A DNA stretch of 64,000 nucleotides from Streptomyces dangxiongensis (GTDB lineage: Bacteria > Actinomycetota > Actinomycetes > Streptomycetales > Streptomycetaceae), in contig NZ_CP033073.1 of NCBI RefSeq assembly GCF_003675325.1, positions 6,696,001 to 6,760,000 on the forward strand, written 5' to 3'. Numbering within the stretch: the stretch's first letter is position 1; each line of letters starts with the position of its first letter. The position numbers and the translations under genes were made by a program. Positions 24,040 through 32,767 of this stretch are shown here, piece after piece. The notes beneath the pieces were generated by a model. The model ran no database searches, was not told the origin of the DNA, and saw only the letters and a program-made list of their open reading frames with translations.

Positions 24040-24885
24040 GTGACCGACCAGATACCCGTGTCCCGCACCACCGATCACGGCACCGCCAAGCTGATGCCCG
24101 ACGTCGACAGGGAGCGGGCCTGGCTGCTCACGGTCGACGGGGCGCCGCAGTCGTACGTCGATCTGGACGACCCGGCGTATCTGGAGTTCGAGTACGCCCG
24201 CCGGCTGGGGTTCGCGCTGGACGCCGTCGCCGCTGAGGGTGTGCCGCTGGACGTGGTGCACCTCGGCGGGGGCGCCCTCACGCTGCCCCGGTACGTGGCG
24301 GCGACCCGGCCCGGCTCGCGGCAGGACGTCGTCGAGGCGGACCGGGGGCTGCTGGAGCTGGTCGCCGAGCACCTGCCGCTGCCGCGGGGCTCGGGTGTCG
24401 TGACCCACGCCGACGACGCCCGGGCCTGGCTGGAGGGGGCTCCGGACGACCATGCCGACGTACTGGTCGCCGACGTGTTCGGCGGGTCCCGGATTCCCGC
24501 CCAGACGTCCACGCTCGCCTACGCCCGTGCGGCCGAGCGGGTGCTGCGTCCCGGCGGGGTCTATCTGGCCAACCTCGCCGACGCGGCGCCGTTCGGCTTC
24601 CTGCGGGCCCAACTCGCCAACCTGGCGGCCGTGTTCGAGGAACTCGCGCTGATCGCCGAGCCGGCGGTGCTGCGTGGCCGGCGGTTCGGCAACGCGGTGG
24701 TCGTGGCCTCGCACCGGCCGCTGGACATCGCCACGATGGCCCGGCGCAGCGCGGCGGACGCCTTTCCGGCGCGGGTCGAACACGGCGCTTCGGTGAGGGA
24801 GTTCATCGGTTCGGCCCGGCCGGTCGAGGACGCCGGCGCCGTACCGTCACCCGAGCCCCCCGCCGGCGCCTTCGGTATCGGCTGA
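24040..24885 (+). CDS. Spermidine-synthase-like methyltransferase-fold protein
   Basis: The 281-residue protein has a Rossmann methyltransferase fold of the polyamine aminopropyltransferase type: 'VPLDVVHLGGGALTLPRYVA' (glycine-rich loop), 'RQDVVEADRGLLELVAEHL' (acidic residue after strand 2), 'DDARAWLEGAPDDHADVLVADVFGG' and 'RVLRPGGVYLANLAD'. There are no membrane segments. Actinomycete relatives are usually annotated spermidine synthase, but most lack demonstrated activity; the substrate is unknown. GTG 24040 lies 83 bases after the EF-Tu fragment; both S. coelicolor-like order and spacing suggest a separate unit. Confidence 0.75.
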   Translation: MTDQIPVSRTTDHGTAKLMPDVDRERAWLLTVDGAPQSYVDLDDPAYLEFEYARRLGFALDAVAAEGVPLDVVHLGGGALTLPRYVAATRPGSRQDVVEADRGLLELVAEHLPLPRGSGVVTHADDARAWLEGAPDDHADVLVADVFGGSRIPAQTSTLAYARAAERVLRPGGVYLANLADAAPFGFLRAQLANLAAVFEELALIAEPAVLRGRRFGNAVVVASHRPLDIATMARRSAADAFPARVEHGASVREFIGSARPVEDAGAVPSPEPPAGAFGIG

Positions 24886-24924
24886 CGCGGCGGGGGCGGC
24901 CGGGGGCCGGGCCGGCGCTCGCGG

Positions 24925-25938
24925 TCACTCCACGATCGGGTCGCCGTGCAGCCGTACGGTGGCGAGGATCTTGTCGACGGTGGCGTCGGGGATCTCGTCC
25001 TTGACGCCCTTGGCGCCGTAGAGGGTCCACCCCACGAAGCTGCCCTTGGAATTCTTGAAGGCGAACGTCGTGGCCTTCCCGTCGGTGTCGCACTTGTCCT
25101 TCTTCGGCACGCCGACGACGTACGACGTCGCCACACTGCCCTTGACGCCCGACGCCGTCGTGTACTTCCTGGCCTTGCCGATCCGCAGGTACTTCTTGGC
25201 GGCGTCCGACTGGTCGGTGTAGCCGCCGAACACGAACGCGGCCGAGTCGCCGCGGGCTATCCCGGCGGTGTCCTTCGCGCCGTTCTCGCCCTTCGTGCCG
25301 CTGGCCACGAGCGCGTGCGACTCCTTGGTGCCGCCCTTCTCGGAGGTGCAGTGGTCCGGCTTCAGGTACGTGGAACCGGAGAAGCCGATGTACGGGGAGC
25401 CGTCGCCCTTCTGCTGGTCCTCGAAGAAGGAGAAGCTGCCGGGCCGCTCCACCTCCCAGCCCGCCGGCACGTCGAACGCGGTGCCGTACTTCGGATTCAC
25501 CACGAGCTTCCAGCCCGCGACGGTCGGCTTCTCGGTCCCGCTCGTCCGCGGGTTGTCGGTCGCGGACGAGGCCGGTGGGTCCAAGGGGACGGCCGGCGGT
25601 GACGAGGCCGTGCTGTGTCCGCCCTTGCCGTTGTCCGCCTCGTCGTCCTTCGAGCCGCCGCCCAGTACGAGGTAGCCGGTCACGGCGGCGGTGACCACCA
25701 CGGCCGTGGCCGCGACGATCGCGACCAGCTTCGTACTGCGGCCCCCGCCCTGCGGCGGTTGCGGCGAGGGCGCCGCGGGCAACTGTCCCCACGGCGGCTG
25801 CTGCTCGTACGGGCCGGCCTGCGGGTGCTGCTGGTACCCGGGCTGCTGGTACGGGTTCGGCTGCTGGTAACCCGGCTGCTGGTACGGGTTGTGCTGCGGG
25901 TTCTGCGCGCCCCCTGGCGGCTGCTGATCTGGCCACAT
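24925..25938 (-). CDS. Single-pass membrane protein with Gln/Pro-rich N-terminus
   Basis: ATG 25938 gives 337 residues (an upstream ATG at 25968 adds ten non-conserved residues). Residues ~10-60 are a low-complexity cytoplasmic tail with repeats of NPYQQPGYQQ. A hydrophobic segment 'AIVAATAVVVTAAVTGYLVL' anchors it. The extracellular ~240 residues form a beta-rich domain with 'YGTAFDVPAGWEVERPGSF' and two cysteines in 'KPDHCTS' and 'KKDKCDTD' that may pair. The architecture is common in Streptomyces surface proteins; role unknown. Confidence 0.7.
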   Translation of the reverse strand: MWPDQQPPGGAQNPQHNPYQQPGYQQPNPYQQPGYQQHPQAGPYEQQPPWGQLPAAPSPQPPQGGGRSTKLVAIVAATAVVVTAAVTGYLVLGGGSKDDEADNGKGGHSTASSPPAVPLDPPASSATDNPRTSGTEKPTVAGWKLVVNPKYGTAFDVPAGWEVERPGSFSFFEDQQKGDGSPYIGFSGSTYLKPDHCTSEKGGTKESHALVASGTKGENGAKDTAGIARGDSAAFVFGGYTDQSDAAKKYLRIGKARKYTTASGVKGSVATSYVVGVPKKDKCDTDGKATTFAFKNSKGSFVGWTLYGAKGVKDEIPDATVDKILATVRLHGDPIVE

Positions 25939-26066
25939 GGCCAGTAACCCTAGTGCGGAACGGGACACGGTTCGGTCACCGGTGTTCGTCAGGATCGTGG
26001 CGAAAGCGCGGTGACGGCGGACACCATCTCTGGCCAGCCTCTGCTACTCGTGAGTAACATGACGGC

Positions 26067-26519
26067 ATGAGCGCAGACCAGATGTCGATCGGCGAGATGC
26101 TCGCCGCCACCGTGCCCATGGCCCGGACGCTGAACCTGGAGTTCCAGGAGACCACCGCCGACAAGGCCGTGGTGTCCCTGCCGGACCAGGGCGCGTACCA
26201 CAATCACGTGGGCGGACCGCACGCCGGCGCGATGTTCACCCTCGGGGAGTCGGCCAGCGGCGCCATCGTCCTGGCCGCCTTCGGGGACCAGCTCTCGCGC
26301 GCCGTGCCGCTCGCCGTGCGCGCCGAGATCGCCTACCGGAAGCTGGCGATGGGCGCCGTCACCGCGACGGCGACGCTGGGCCGCCCGGCCGCCGACGTCG
26401 TCGCCGAGCTGGACGCCGGACAGCGCCCCGAGTTCCCGGTGGCGATCGAGATCCGCCGCGCGGACGGCGCCGTGACCGGCGAGATGACCGTCGTCTGGAC
26501 GCTGCGGCCCAACGGCTGA
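26067..26519 (+). CDS. Hot-dog thioesterase-like protein (DUF4442/PaaI type)
   Basis: The 150-residue product has the hot-dog fold hallmarks: 'NHVGGPHAGAMFTLGESASG' (the helix that follows the catalytic loop), then strands 'AEIAYRKLAMGAVTATATLG' and 'GEMTVVWTLRP'. Members hydrolyse acyl-CoA thioesters, often with phenylacetyl or fatty acyl groups; specificity cannot be read here. ATG 26067. A strong hairpin follows the stop. Confidence 0.8.
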   Translation: MSADQMSIGEMLAATVPMARTLNLEFQETTADKAVVSLPDQGAYHNHVGGPHAGAMFTLGESASGAIVLAAFGDQLSRAVPLAVRAEIAYRKLAMGAVTATATLGRPAADVVAELDAGQRPEFPVAIEIRRADGAVTGEMTVVWTLRPNG

Positions 26520-26541
26520 CGGGACGATCCGCGACCGCGAC

Positions 26542-26579
26542 CCCCTCCCCGGCGCACCGACGGCGGCGCCGGGGAGGGG
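26542..26579. terminator. Terminator hairpin
   Basis: CCCCTCCCCGGCGC and GCGCCGGGGAGGGG form a 14-bp perfect stem with a 10-base loop, 23 bases after the thioesterase stop. Confidence 0.88.
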
Positions 26580-26941
26580 TGGGGTCCGGCGGCCGGCTCC
26601 GGGGTGCCGGCCGACCGCGAGGCAGATGCCGGAAGTTGGAAATTTCGTGCGCCATACGCTTTTTATGTCAGCCGAGTTGGCCGTTGCCACAAGACCCGTC
26701 CTGGGGATACCGGTGGTAACCACTGTGCAATAAAACGACGTCGGCGTCGGGGGTATTCGCACTTCTTGTTTCCCGTGTGCCGCGTGTGCGAAGGTGAGCC
26801 TCCCCGCGGGAGGGCAAAGGCAGACGCCGATGTCAGGGCCGGCTCTCAGGTACGTACCTATCAGGTACGTACCTATCAGGTACTGCTTTCCGACAGGATG
26901 CGCTGCGCCTGCGTTCCTGCGGCTGGAAAGGAAATGGTTCC
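26580..26941. other. Long upstream region of the sigma/lectin fusion gene
   Basis: About 360 bases, locally AT-rich for this genome between 26,640 and 26,770 (for example TACGCTTTTTATG and GCAATAAAAC), so promoters are likely here. A TGGTAACCA palindrome is at about 26,712. The 15-bp tandem palindromes are listed separately. No gene is supportable. Confidence 0.45.
26848..26883. promoter_or_regulatory. Tandem palindromes AGGTACGTACCT with 15-bp period
   Basis: The 12-bp palindrome AGGTACGTACCT occurs at 26848-26859 and 26863-26874, and half of it (AGGTAC) at 26878-26883, each step separated by TATC or ATC to keep a 15-bp period. It ends 58 bases before the start of the sigma-like gene, a typical place for cooperative binding of a dimeric regulator. 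Confidence 0.6.
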
Positions 26942-28957
26942 GTGCCGTCCCCTCACCCCCCACGCCCGCCGTTCCCGCCCCCACCCGCTCCGTCCGGCGA
27001 GTCCGACCGTGCTCTCGTCGCCCGGCTGACCGGCCCCGGTGACGCCCGCCATCACGCCGTCGCCCTGCTGCTGGCCCGGCACTGGCGGCCCACCCGCGAC
27101 CATGCCGTGATCTGCCTGGCCTCCGCCGGATACGCCGCCCAACTGGTGGCCACCGCTGCTTTCCATCAGGTGCTCGGCCGCATGGCGGGAGGCGTGCTCG
27201 GCGGCGCCCTCCGGCCGCAGTTGCTCGTCGCCGTACGGGACACCGTCCGCTCCTGGGCCGCCGACGAGGCGGCGCGTATCGCCCTGCCGGAATTGCGCAA
27301 ACCCACCGGCGGCCGGGGCCTTCGCGCGACGAACCCCGAAACGCCGGAAAGCCGGCAGCTCGCCGCACGCGCATTCCAGGCTCTTCCCGGCGCCTCGCAA
27401 TGCCTTCTCTGGCACACCGAGGTCGAAGCCGAACCCATAAACATACCGGCAGGTCTGCTGGGGATCGACCCGGCCACCGCGATCGCCGCCCTGGAACAGG
27501 CACGCGAGCAATTCCGCGCCGCCTGCGTACGGGCCCACCGGGAACTCGCGCCCTCCAGCGAATGCCGTCTCCACAACCGCCTCCTCGACGTCACGATCCG
27601 CCGCGGCGGCACCCTGCCGCCCGACGTCCGCCGGCATCTGACGGCCTGTGATCACTGCCGGTACGCCGCCGAACAGCTCGGTCACTTCGACGGCGGTCTG
27701 CACCTCCTGCTCGCCGAGACCGTGCTCGGCTGGGGCGCCCGCCGCTACCTCGACTCCCGTCCGGGCCGCGCCGCCCCCGGCGAATGGCCACCCCCGCCGG
27801 CCGCGCGGCCCGCGCCGCCGGTGACCGGCGGCCGGCACCGCACCGGGCCGGAGAACCACCGCCGCACGGCCGTGGCCGTCGGGGTCGGACTGACGTCCCT
27901 CGCACTGCTCGCCACCGTCCTCGCGGCCAGGAGCTGGTCCGATGACAACGGTGTCCCCGCCTCCGGCGCCACCTGGGGCGCCCCAGGCGGCGACGCCGCA
28001 CGGCCGGGCGGCACCGGCACCCGCTCCGCGGCACCGCCCTCCACCGCCTCCGCCGCGTCCGCCGGTGAATCCGCGGAGATCGCCCAGGGCGCCCTGCGCG
28101 GCCTCGGCTCCCGGCTCTGCCTGGACGTGCGCGGCAACCGGGTCGCCGCGGGCGCGGGCGTCCGGCTCGCGCCGTGCTCCTCGGCCGCCTCGCAACAGTG
28201 GTCGTACCGGGACGACGGACTCCTGCGCAGCGCCGCGGCCCCCTCCCTCTGCCTGACCGCCGACCCCGGAACGCGGCGCGTCGAGCTGGCCGGCTGTCAC
28301 GCTCCCACCGGCGAGGTGTCGTACGACGTCACGGTCCGCGGCGAGATCCTGCTCCGCCGGCGCAAGGGCCTGGCGCTCACGCCGGGTTCCGGTCGTTCCA
28401 CCACGCGGGTGGCGGTGGCGGAACGCGACGGCTCACCGGAGCAGCGGTGGGTGCTGGAACCGGGGACCGCCGAGATGCCCCGGTCGCGCTCCGGTGCGGA
28501 CGCGGAGGGCGAGGGTGCGTCCGAGGCGTCCGGGGTGCCCGGCGCGCCGGACGGGCAGGGGCCGTCCGACGGTACCGCCCGGGCGGGATCGGAGGCGTCG
28601 TCGCCGGCCGGCGCCGGACCGGACTCCGGACGACGTGGGGACGGCGACGCGCCACGCGGGGAACCGGACCGCGGCGGAGCGGTGGCCGGGCAGGGGACCG
28701 AGCCGCGGATCGCCCAGGTGCACGCCGAGGAGGGCCCGCGCCGGGGCGGTGCCGGCCGCGCGGGCCGCACGGCGGATGCGGTGCTGGCGGACACGGTTCT
28801 GGTGGACGTGGTGCTCGGGGACGTGGTGCGGACACCGGGGACCGCCGCCGGACCGTTCGCGGGCACGCCCACCCCACCGGCCGGCTCCCGGACGACCTCG
28901 CTGCTCACCGGCACCGCCGACGCGGGATCACAGGCCGTACGGGCGCTGGTCGGCTGA
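26942..28957 (+). CDS. Sigma-like / zinc-finger / membrane / ricin-lectin fusion protein
   Basis: 671 residues. Residues ~20-215 are helical and laid out like an ECF sigma factor, with a region-2-like 'AVALLLARHWRPTRDHAVIC' and region-4-like 'QALPGASQCLLWHTEVEAEP' then 'GLLGIDPATAIAALEQAREQ'. Residues ~229-240, 'RRHLTACDHCRYAAEQL', are an anti-sigma-type zinc motif (His-x3-Cys-x2-Cys). A membrane segment lies at ~309-330. A ricin-type beta-trefoil follows at ~380-513, with 'LGSRLCLDVRGNRV', 'SSAASQQWSYRDDG' and 'GSPEQRWVLEP'. The last ~155 residues are low-complexity. GTG 26942 has GGAAAGGAAA upstream. A sensor that binds cell-wall glycans outside and acts on transcription inside is an inference. 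Confidence 0.75.
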   Translation: MPSPHPPRPPFPPPPAPSGESDRALVARLTGPGDARHHAVALLLARHWRPTRDHAVICLASAGYAAQLVATAAFHQVLGRMAGGVLGGALRPQLLVAVRDTVRSWAADEAARIALPELRKPTGGRGLRATNPETPESRQLAARAFQALPGASQCLLWHTEVEAEPINIPAGLLGIDPATAIAALEQAREQFRAACVRAHRELAPSSECRLHNRLLDVTIRRGGTLPPDVRRHLTACDHCRYAAEQLGHFDGGLHLLLAETVLGWGARRYLDSRPGRAAPGEWPPPPAARPAPPVTGGRHRTGPENHRRTAVAVGVGLTSLALLATVLAARSWSDDNGVPASGATWGAPGGDAARPGGTGTRSAAPPSTASAASAGESAEIAQGALRGLGSRLCLDVRGNRVAAGAGVRLAPCSSAASQQWSYRDDGLLRSAAAPSLCLTADPGTRRVELAGCHAPTGEVSYDVTVRGEILLRRRKGLALTPGSGRSTTRVAVAERDGSPEQRWVLEPGTAEMPRSRSGADAEGEGASEASGVPGAPDGQGPSDGTARAGSEASSPAGAGPDSGRRGDGDAPRGEPDRGGAVAGQGTEPRIAQVHAEEGPRRGGAGRAGRTADAVLADTVLVDVVLGDVVRTPGTAAGPFAGTPTPPAGSRTTSLLTGTADAGSQAVRALVG

Positions 28958-29036
28958 TCGGCGGCGGGGCCACCCGGCGGGTCGTCCCCGCCGGGCCCCC
29001 GTGAGCACCGCCCCGGCCGCGGCCACATTCCGGGAC

Positions 29037-29190
29037 GCCCCTGCGCCGGGCCGCCCCGGCCCCTGCTGTGCGGAGCGGCATCGGGCTCTGCTGTGCCGGG
29101 CGGCATCCGGATCCCCCTGCGCCGGGCCGCATCGGGGTCTGCTGTGCCGGGCCGCACAGCAATCCCCCGCGCCCGGCCGCACCTACCGGC
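29037..29190. repeat. Imperfect GC-rich tandem repeats
   Basis: Variants of CTGCTGTGCCGGGCCGCATC and CCTGCGCCGGGCCGC recur about six times in 150 bases at intervals of roughly 24-28 bases. They lie between two convergent genes and have no open frame with coding bias. The rest of the 28,958-29,252 gap holds nothing else I can recognise. Confidence 0.6.
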
Positions 29191-29252
29191 CGGCGGCACC
29201 GCTGCCACGGTCGCCGCTCGCGATCACGACCGTCGTTCCCGGCCGCCGTCCC

Positions 29253-30281
29253 TCACAGCACGCCGGCGCGGATCAGCGCCGACAACGTCAGGGCGCCCGG
29301 CAGCAGCGGCAGCCAGTCGGTCAGCAGGCGGTAGCCGACGACCGTCGCCGTGGCCGGCGCGGGCGGGGCGCCGAAGGCGACCAGTGTCCACACCTGGGCC
29401 GCGTCGACCGCGAGCCCGCCCGGCGCGGGTACCGCCCCGACGGCCGTGCCCGCCGCCAGACAGGCCAGCACCACCTGCTCCCACGGCAGTCCCAGCCCGA
29501 GCGAGGCCCCGACACAGGCCAGAGTGCCCGCCTGTACCAGGGGCATCGCGACCGCCCCGCCCCACAGGGCGAGCACCCGGCTCGGCCGCGCGTGCACGAC
29601 CCGTACGTCGGTCAGGGCGGAGCGCAGCAGTAGGGCCACCGGCCGCCGCACCGGCCGTACGACCGTCACCAGCACCCCGGCCAGTGCGACCGCCCCGCCC
29701 GCCGCGAGGGCGAGCGGCACCAGGACCCGTCCCGGCGGGGCCAGGGCACCCAGGCGCCGCCAGGCCGGTGATACGGCCAGGAAGACCAGCAGTACGAGTG
29801 TCTTCGCGGTGGACCTCACCAGCGAGTACAGGCCGATCGAGGCGGTCGCCCGCTCCAGCGGGACGCCCCGGCCGCGCAGGAAGCGCAGGGTGACGGCGTG
29901 GGCGCCGAGCCCGCAGGGAAGGGCGTGGTTGGCGGCGCCGGCGGCGAACTGGGAGGCCAGCAGCGGCCCCGGCGGCAGCCGCTCGGGCAGTGCGCCCTGT
30001 CGTACGCAGGACGCGGCCACCCAGCTCAGACAGGTGAGGCCGGCGCCGGCCAGCAGCCAGCGGGGGTCGGCCGCGACCAGCCGCCGGGCTCCCTCGTACA
30101 GCACGGACCGGTGGGCCGTGGCCCAGCCGGCGGCGAGGAGCAGGGGAGCCAGGGACAGCGCGAGCCGCAGTGGCCGGGGCGGTGTGCGCGAGGCCGGGCG
30201 GGCCGTGGCCGCGGGGCACGGGGGCTGCGCGCGGGGTGGGCGGGCGGCGGACAGCGGGGTGGGAGGAGCCGGTGAGGACAC
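29253..30281 (-). CDS. Lysylphosphatidylglycerol-synthase-like membrane protein
   Basis: 342 residues from GTG 30281, which has GGAAGG about 10 bases upstream on its strand. About seven to eight membrane segments resemble the integral-membrane flippase domain of the MprF/UPF0104 family: 'LYSLVRSTAKTLVLLVFLAV', 'GAVPAPGGLAVDAAQVWTLV' with the conserved Pro-Gly-Gly loop, and 'TATVVGYRLLTDWLPLLPG'. There is no catalytic synthase domain. The role is presumably in lipid or glycolipid movement across the membrane. Confidence 0.75.
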   Translation of the reverse strand: MSSPAPPTPLSAARPPRAQPPCPAATARPASRTPPRPLRLALSLAPLLLAAGWATAHRSVLYEGARRLVAADPRWLLAGAGLTCLSWVAASCVRQGALPERLPPGPLLASQFAAGAANHALPCGLGAHAVTLRFLRGRGVPLERATASIGLYSLVRSTAKTLVLLVFLAVSPAWRRLGALAPPGRVLVPLALAAGGAVALAGVLVTVVRPVRRPVALLLRSALTDVRVVHARPSRVLALWGGAVAMPLVQAGTLACVGASLGLGLPWEQVVLACLAAGTAVGAVPAPGGLAVDAAQVWTLVAFGAPPAPATATVVGYRLLTDWLPLLPGALTLSALIRAGVL

Positions 30282-30533
30282 GGGGACGTCGTCCTTCCGC
30301 AGTGGGCCCCGCGGCGGGGACCCGGGGGAGGAGGGCCGGGCGGGACCGCGGGAAGTCTTCCCCCGCCGTGGGACATCGCGGTGTCCGGAAACGTAAGGGG
30401 CGGGGACGGGGGCCGTGCGGCCGGGCGGCGCGATCAGGCAGCCGTTCACCGCCGACCAGGTAGCCTTCCCTCGGGGCCTGCTGTGCATGCGGCGACCCGG
30501 AGGGCAAGGACAGCGACAGGGGAGGTACCGGCG

Positions 30534-31178
30534 GTGCACGTCCAGGAATGGCTCGACTCGGTGCCGGCGGCCGCCGTCTACGCCGTGGTGGCCCTGGTGA
30601 TCGGTCTGGAGAGCCTGGGCATACCGCTGCCCGGCGAGATCATCCTGGTCTCCGCGGCCCTGATGTCCTCCCAGCACTCGGGTGTCAACCCGGTCGTCCT
30701 CGGTGTGTGCGCGACCGCCGGTGCCGTGATCGGCGACTCCATCGGCTACGCGATCGGCCGCAGGGGCGGGCGCCCGCTGCTGGCCTGGCTCGGCGCCAGG
30801 TTCCCGAGGCACTTCGGCGCGGGCCATGTGGCCACCGCCGAGCGGTCCTTCCAGAAGTGGGGCATGTGGGCGGTCTTCTTCGGCCGCTTCGTCGCCCTTC
30901 TGCGCATCTTCGCCGGCCCGCTCGCCGGCGTCCTGCACATGCCGTACTGGAAGTTCCTGATCGCCAACGTCCTCGGCGGCATCTGCTGGGCCGGCGGCAC
31001 CACGGCCGTCATCTACTACGTCGGCCTCGTCGCCGAGGACTGGCTGAAGCGGTTCTCCTACCTGGGCCTGGTGGTGGCCCTGCTGATCGGTCTGGTGTCG
31101 GTGCTGGTGCTGAAGCGCAAGGCGAAGAAGGCGCAGCACGCCGAGCCGGAGCCGGAACCCGTGACCGCCGGGGAGTGA
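30534..31178 (+). CDS. DedA-family membrane protein
   Basis: The 214-residue protein is a typical DedA: N-terminal 'VIGLESLGIPLPGEIILVSA' with the conserved acidic residue and proline, then 'FGRFVALLRIFAGPLAGVLH' with the two conserved arginines, and 'NVLGGICWAGGTTAVIYYVG'. The family is required for membrane homeostasis and recycling of undecaprenyl phosphate in other bacteria. GTG 30534 has GGGGAGG upstream. The C-terminus is a charged tail rich in Glu and Lys. Confidence 0.9.
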   Translation: MHVQEWLDSVPAAAVYAVVALVIGLESLGIPLPGEIILVSAALMSSQHSGVNPVVLGVCATAGAVIGDSIGYAIGRRGGRPLLAWLGARFPRHFGAGHVATAERSFQKWGMWAVFFGRFVALLRIFAGPLAGVLHMPYWKFLIANVLGGICWAGGTTAVIYYVGLVAEDWLKRFSYLGLVVALLIGLVSVLVLKRKAKKAQHAEPEPEPVTAGE

Positions 31179-31234
31179 GCGCTCCCGCGCACCCGCCCCC
31201 GGAACCCGCCCCCGCACAAGGACCGCACCCGGTC

Positions 31235-31762
31235 CTACCGGTGCACGTCCTGGTGGGCCTTGCCCAGTTCCGCGTACAGGGTGCCGTTGAGGGTGACCCC
31301 TTCCCGCTCCTCCGCGGTCAGCTCCCGCTTCACCTTCGCCGGCACCCCCGCCACCAGCGACCCGGCCGGCACCACCATCCCCTGCGGCACCAGCGCCTGC
31401 GCGGCGACCAGCGACCCGGCCCCGATCACCGCCCCGTTGAGCACGGTCGCGCCCATCCCGATCAGGCAGTCGTCCTCCACGGTCGCCCCGTGCACCACCG
31501 CGTTGTGCCCGATCGACACCCGTTCCCCGACGGTGACCGGGAAGCCGGGGTCGGCGTGCAGCGTGACGTTGTCCTGCACGTTCGCCCGCGCGCCCACGGA
31601 GATGCTCTCGACGTCCCCCCGCAGGACCGCCCCGTACCAGACGCTCGCCCCCGCGTGCAGCGTCACATCCCCGATGACGGAGGCCGTGGGCGCCACGAAC
31701 GCCCCTGGATCCACCCGGGGTTCCTTGCCCCCGATACCCACGATCAGCGCCTTGTGCGTCAT
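31235..31762 (-). CDS. Gamma-carbonic-anhydrase-like hexapeptide protein
   Basis: The 175-residue protein is a left-handed beta-helix of hexapeptide repeats: 'FVAPTASVIGDVTLHAGASV', 'VQDNVTLHADPG' and 'SIGHNAVVHGATVEDDCLIG', which place three histidines at the zinc positions of the gamma-carbonic-anhydrase/PaaY/YrdA group. It probably forms a trimer. Carbonic anhydrase activity is not guaranteed. ATG 31762. It is divergent from the acyltransferase-like hexapeptide gene on its right. Confidence 0.88.
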   Translation of the reverse strand: MTHKALIVGIGGKEPRVDPGAFVAPTASVIGDVTLHAGASVWYGAVLRGDVESISVGARANVQDNVTLHADPGFPVTVGERVSIGHNAVVHGATVEDDCLIGMGATVLNGAVIGAGSLVAAQALVPQGMVVPAGSLVAGVPAKVKRELTAEEREGVTLNGTLYAELGKAHQDVHR

Positions 31763-31871
31763 CACCCGTCTCCTCGTGTCGGCAGTGCACCGCACGGTAC
31801 GACACCGGGTGGGGCGAAGATCACAGCGGCCCGCACGCTGCCCCCGGGCGACCGGTGAGTACCGTGAGCCC

Positions 31872-32636
31872 GTGTCGAAGCGCAAGAACACGTTCTCATC
31901 CTGGCGGCGCCGGCTGGCGCAGCGCGCCGTGCACGCGGGCTGGTCGTGGGTGCGCAGCGCGGGTTCGGTGACGGCCGAGCACCCCGGCGGCTACCGTTTC
32001 GGCTCGATCGGCGAAGCCACCCGGCTGGCCTTCCCGCTCGGCACGGTCTTCGGTGAGCCCTGGATCCGGCTCGGCTCCCACTGCATCATCGCCGAACAGG
32101 TCACGCTCACGGCCGGTCTGATGCCGGACCTGGACCTCGGCCCGGACCCCATTCTGCGCATCGGCGACGGCGTGGTCCTCGGCCGCGGCAGCCATGTCAT
32201 CGCGGACACCACGGTCAGCATCGGCAGCGACTGCTACTTCGGCCCGTACGTCTACGTCACCTCCACCAACCACTCCTACGACGACCCGCACCAGCCCATC
32301 GGCCGGCAGTGGCCGCGGATGGAGCCCGTCGAGATCGGGCCGGGCTGCTGGATCGGCACCGGCGCGGTGATCCTGCCGGGCGCCCGGATCGGCCGGAACG
32401 TGGTCGTGGCGGCCGGCGCGGTGGTCCGGGGCACGGTGCCCGACCACGCGGTGGTGGCGGGGGCGCCCGCCCGGGTCGTACGGCGCTGGACGCCCGGCGA
32501 CGGCTGGCAGCCGCCCCTGCGGACCCCGGCCCCGGTGCCGATCCCGGACGGGACGACGCCGGAGCAGTTGCGGGCGCTGGGGGAGCTGGACGAGGACGTG
32601 GTCGCCCGGCTCGCCGCACTCGAACCGGAGGCCTGA
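31872..32636 (+). CDS. Hexapeptide-repeat acyltransferase
   Basis: The 254-residue protein starts with a basic segment 'KRKNTFSSWRRRLAQRAV', then hexapeptide coils ('GDGVVLGRGSHVIADTTVSI', 'VEIGPGCWIGTGAVILPGAR') with the maltose/galactoside-acetyltransferase-type insertion 'STNHSYDDPHQPI' carrying a histidine. It probably O- or N-acetylates a sugar or cell-surface glycan; the acceptor is unknown. GTG 31872. Two hexapeptide genes back to back are noteworthy but belong to different subfamilies. Confidence 0.85.
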   Translation: MSKRKNTFSSWRRRLAQRAVHAGWSWVRSAGSVTAEHPGGYRFGSIGEATRLAFPLGTVFGEPWIRLGSHCIIAEQVTLTAGLMPDLDLGPDPILRIGDGVVLGRGSHVIADTTVSIGSDCYFGPYVYVTSTNHSYDDPHQPIGRQWPRMEPVEIGPGCWIGTGAVILPGARIGRNVVVAAGAVVRGTVPDHAVVAGAPARVVRRWTPGDGWQPPLRTPAPVPIPDGTTPEQLRALGELDEDVVARLAALEPEA

Positions 32637-32767
32637 CGCGACCGGCCGGCCACCGGCACGGCCGGCCTCGCAGTACAGTGCGGTGAACGCTCGGGTGCAC
32701 CGCACCGTAGTGCGGTGTCGGCACCGCGCTATGCGTCACCTCGGACTTCCCGGATATTGGACACCAC

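Noticed and set aside
25835-25900. Repeated Gln/Pro sequence near 25,850 as a DNA repeat element
   Set aside because: It is the coding sequence of the NPYQQPGYQQ protein repeats at the N-terminus of the membrane protein, so no separate repeat is called.
30282-31805. Extension of the LPG-synthase-like frame to 850 codons
   Set aside because: The frame is open far upstream by chance and runs opposite the DedA and hexapeptide genes; the start with a ribosome binding site is GTG 30281.
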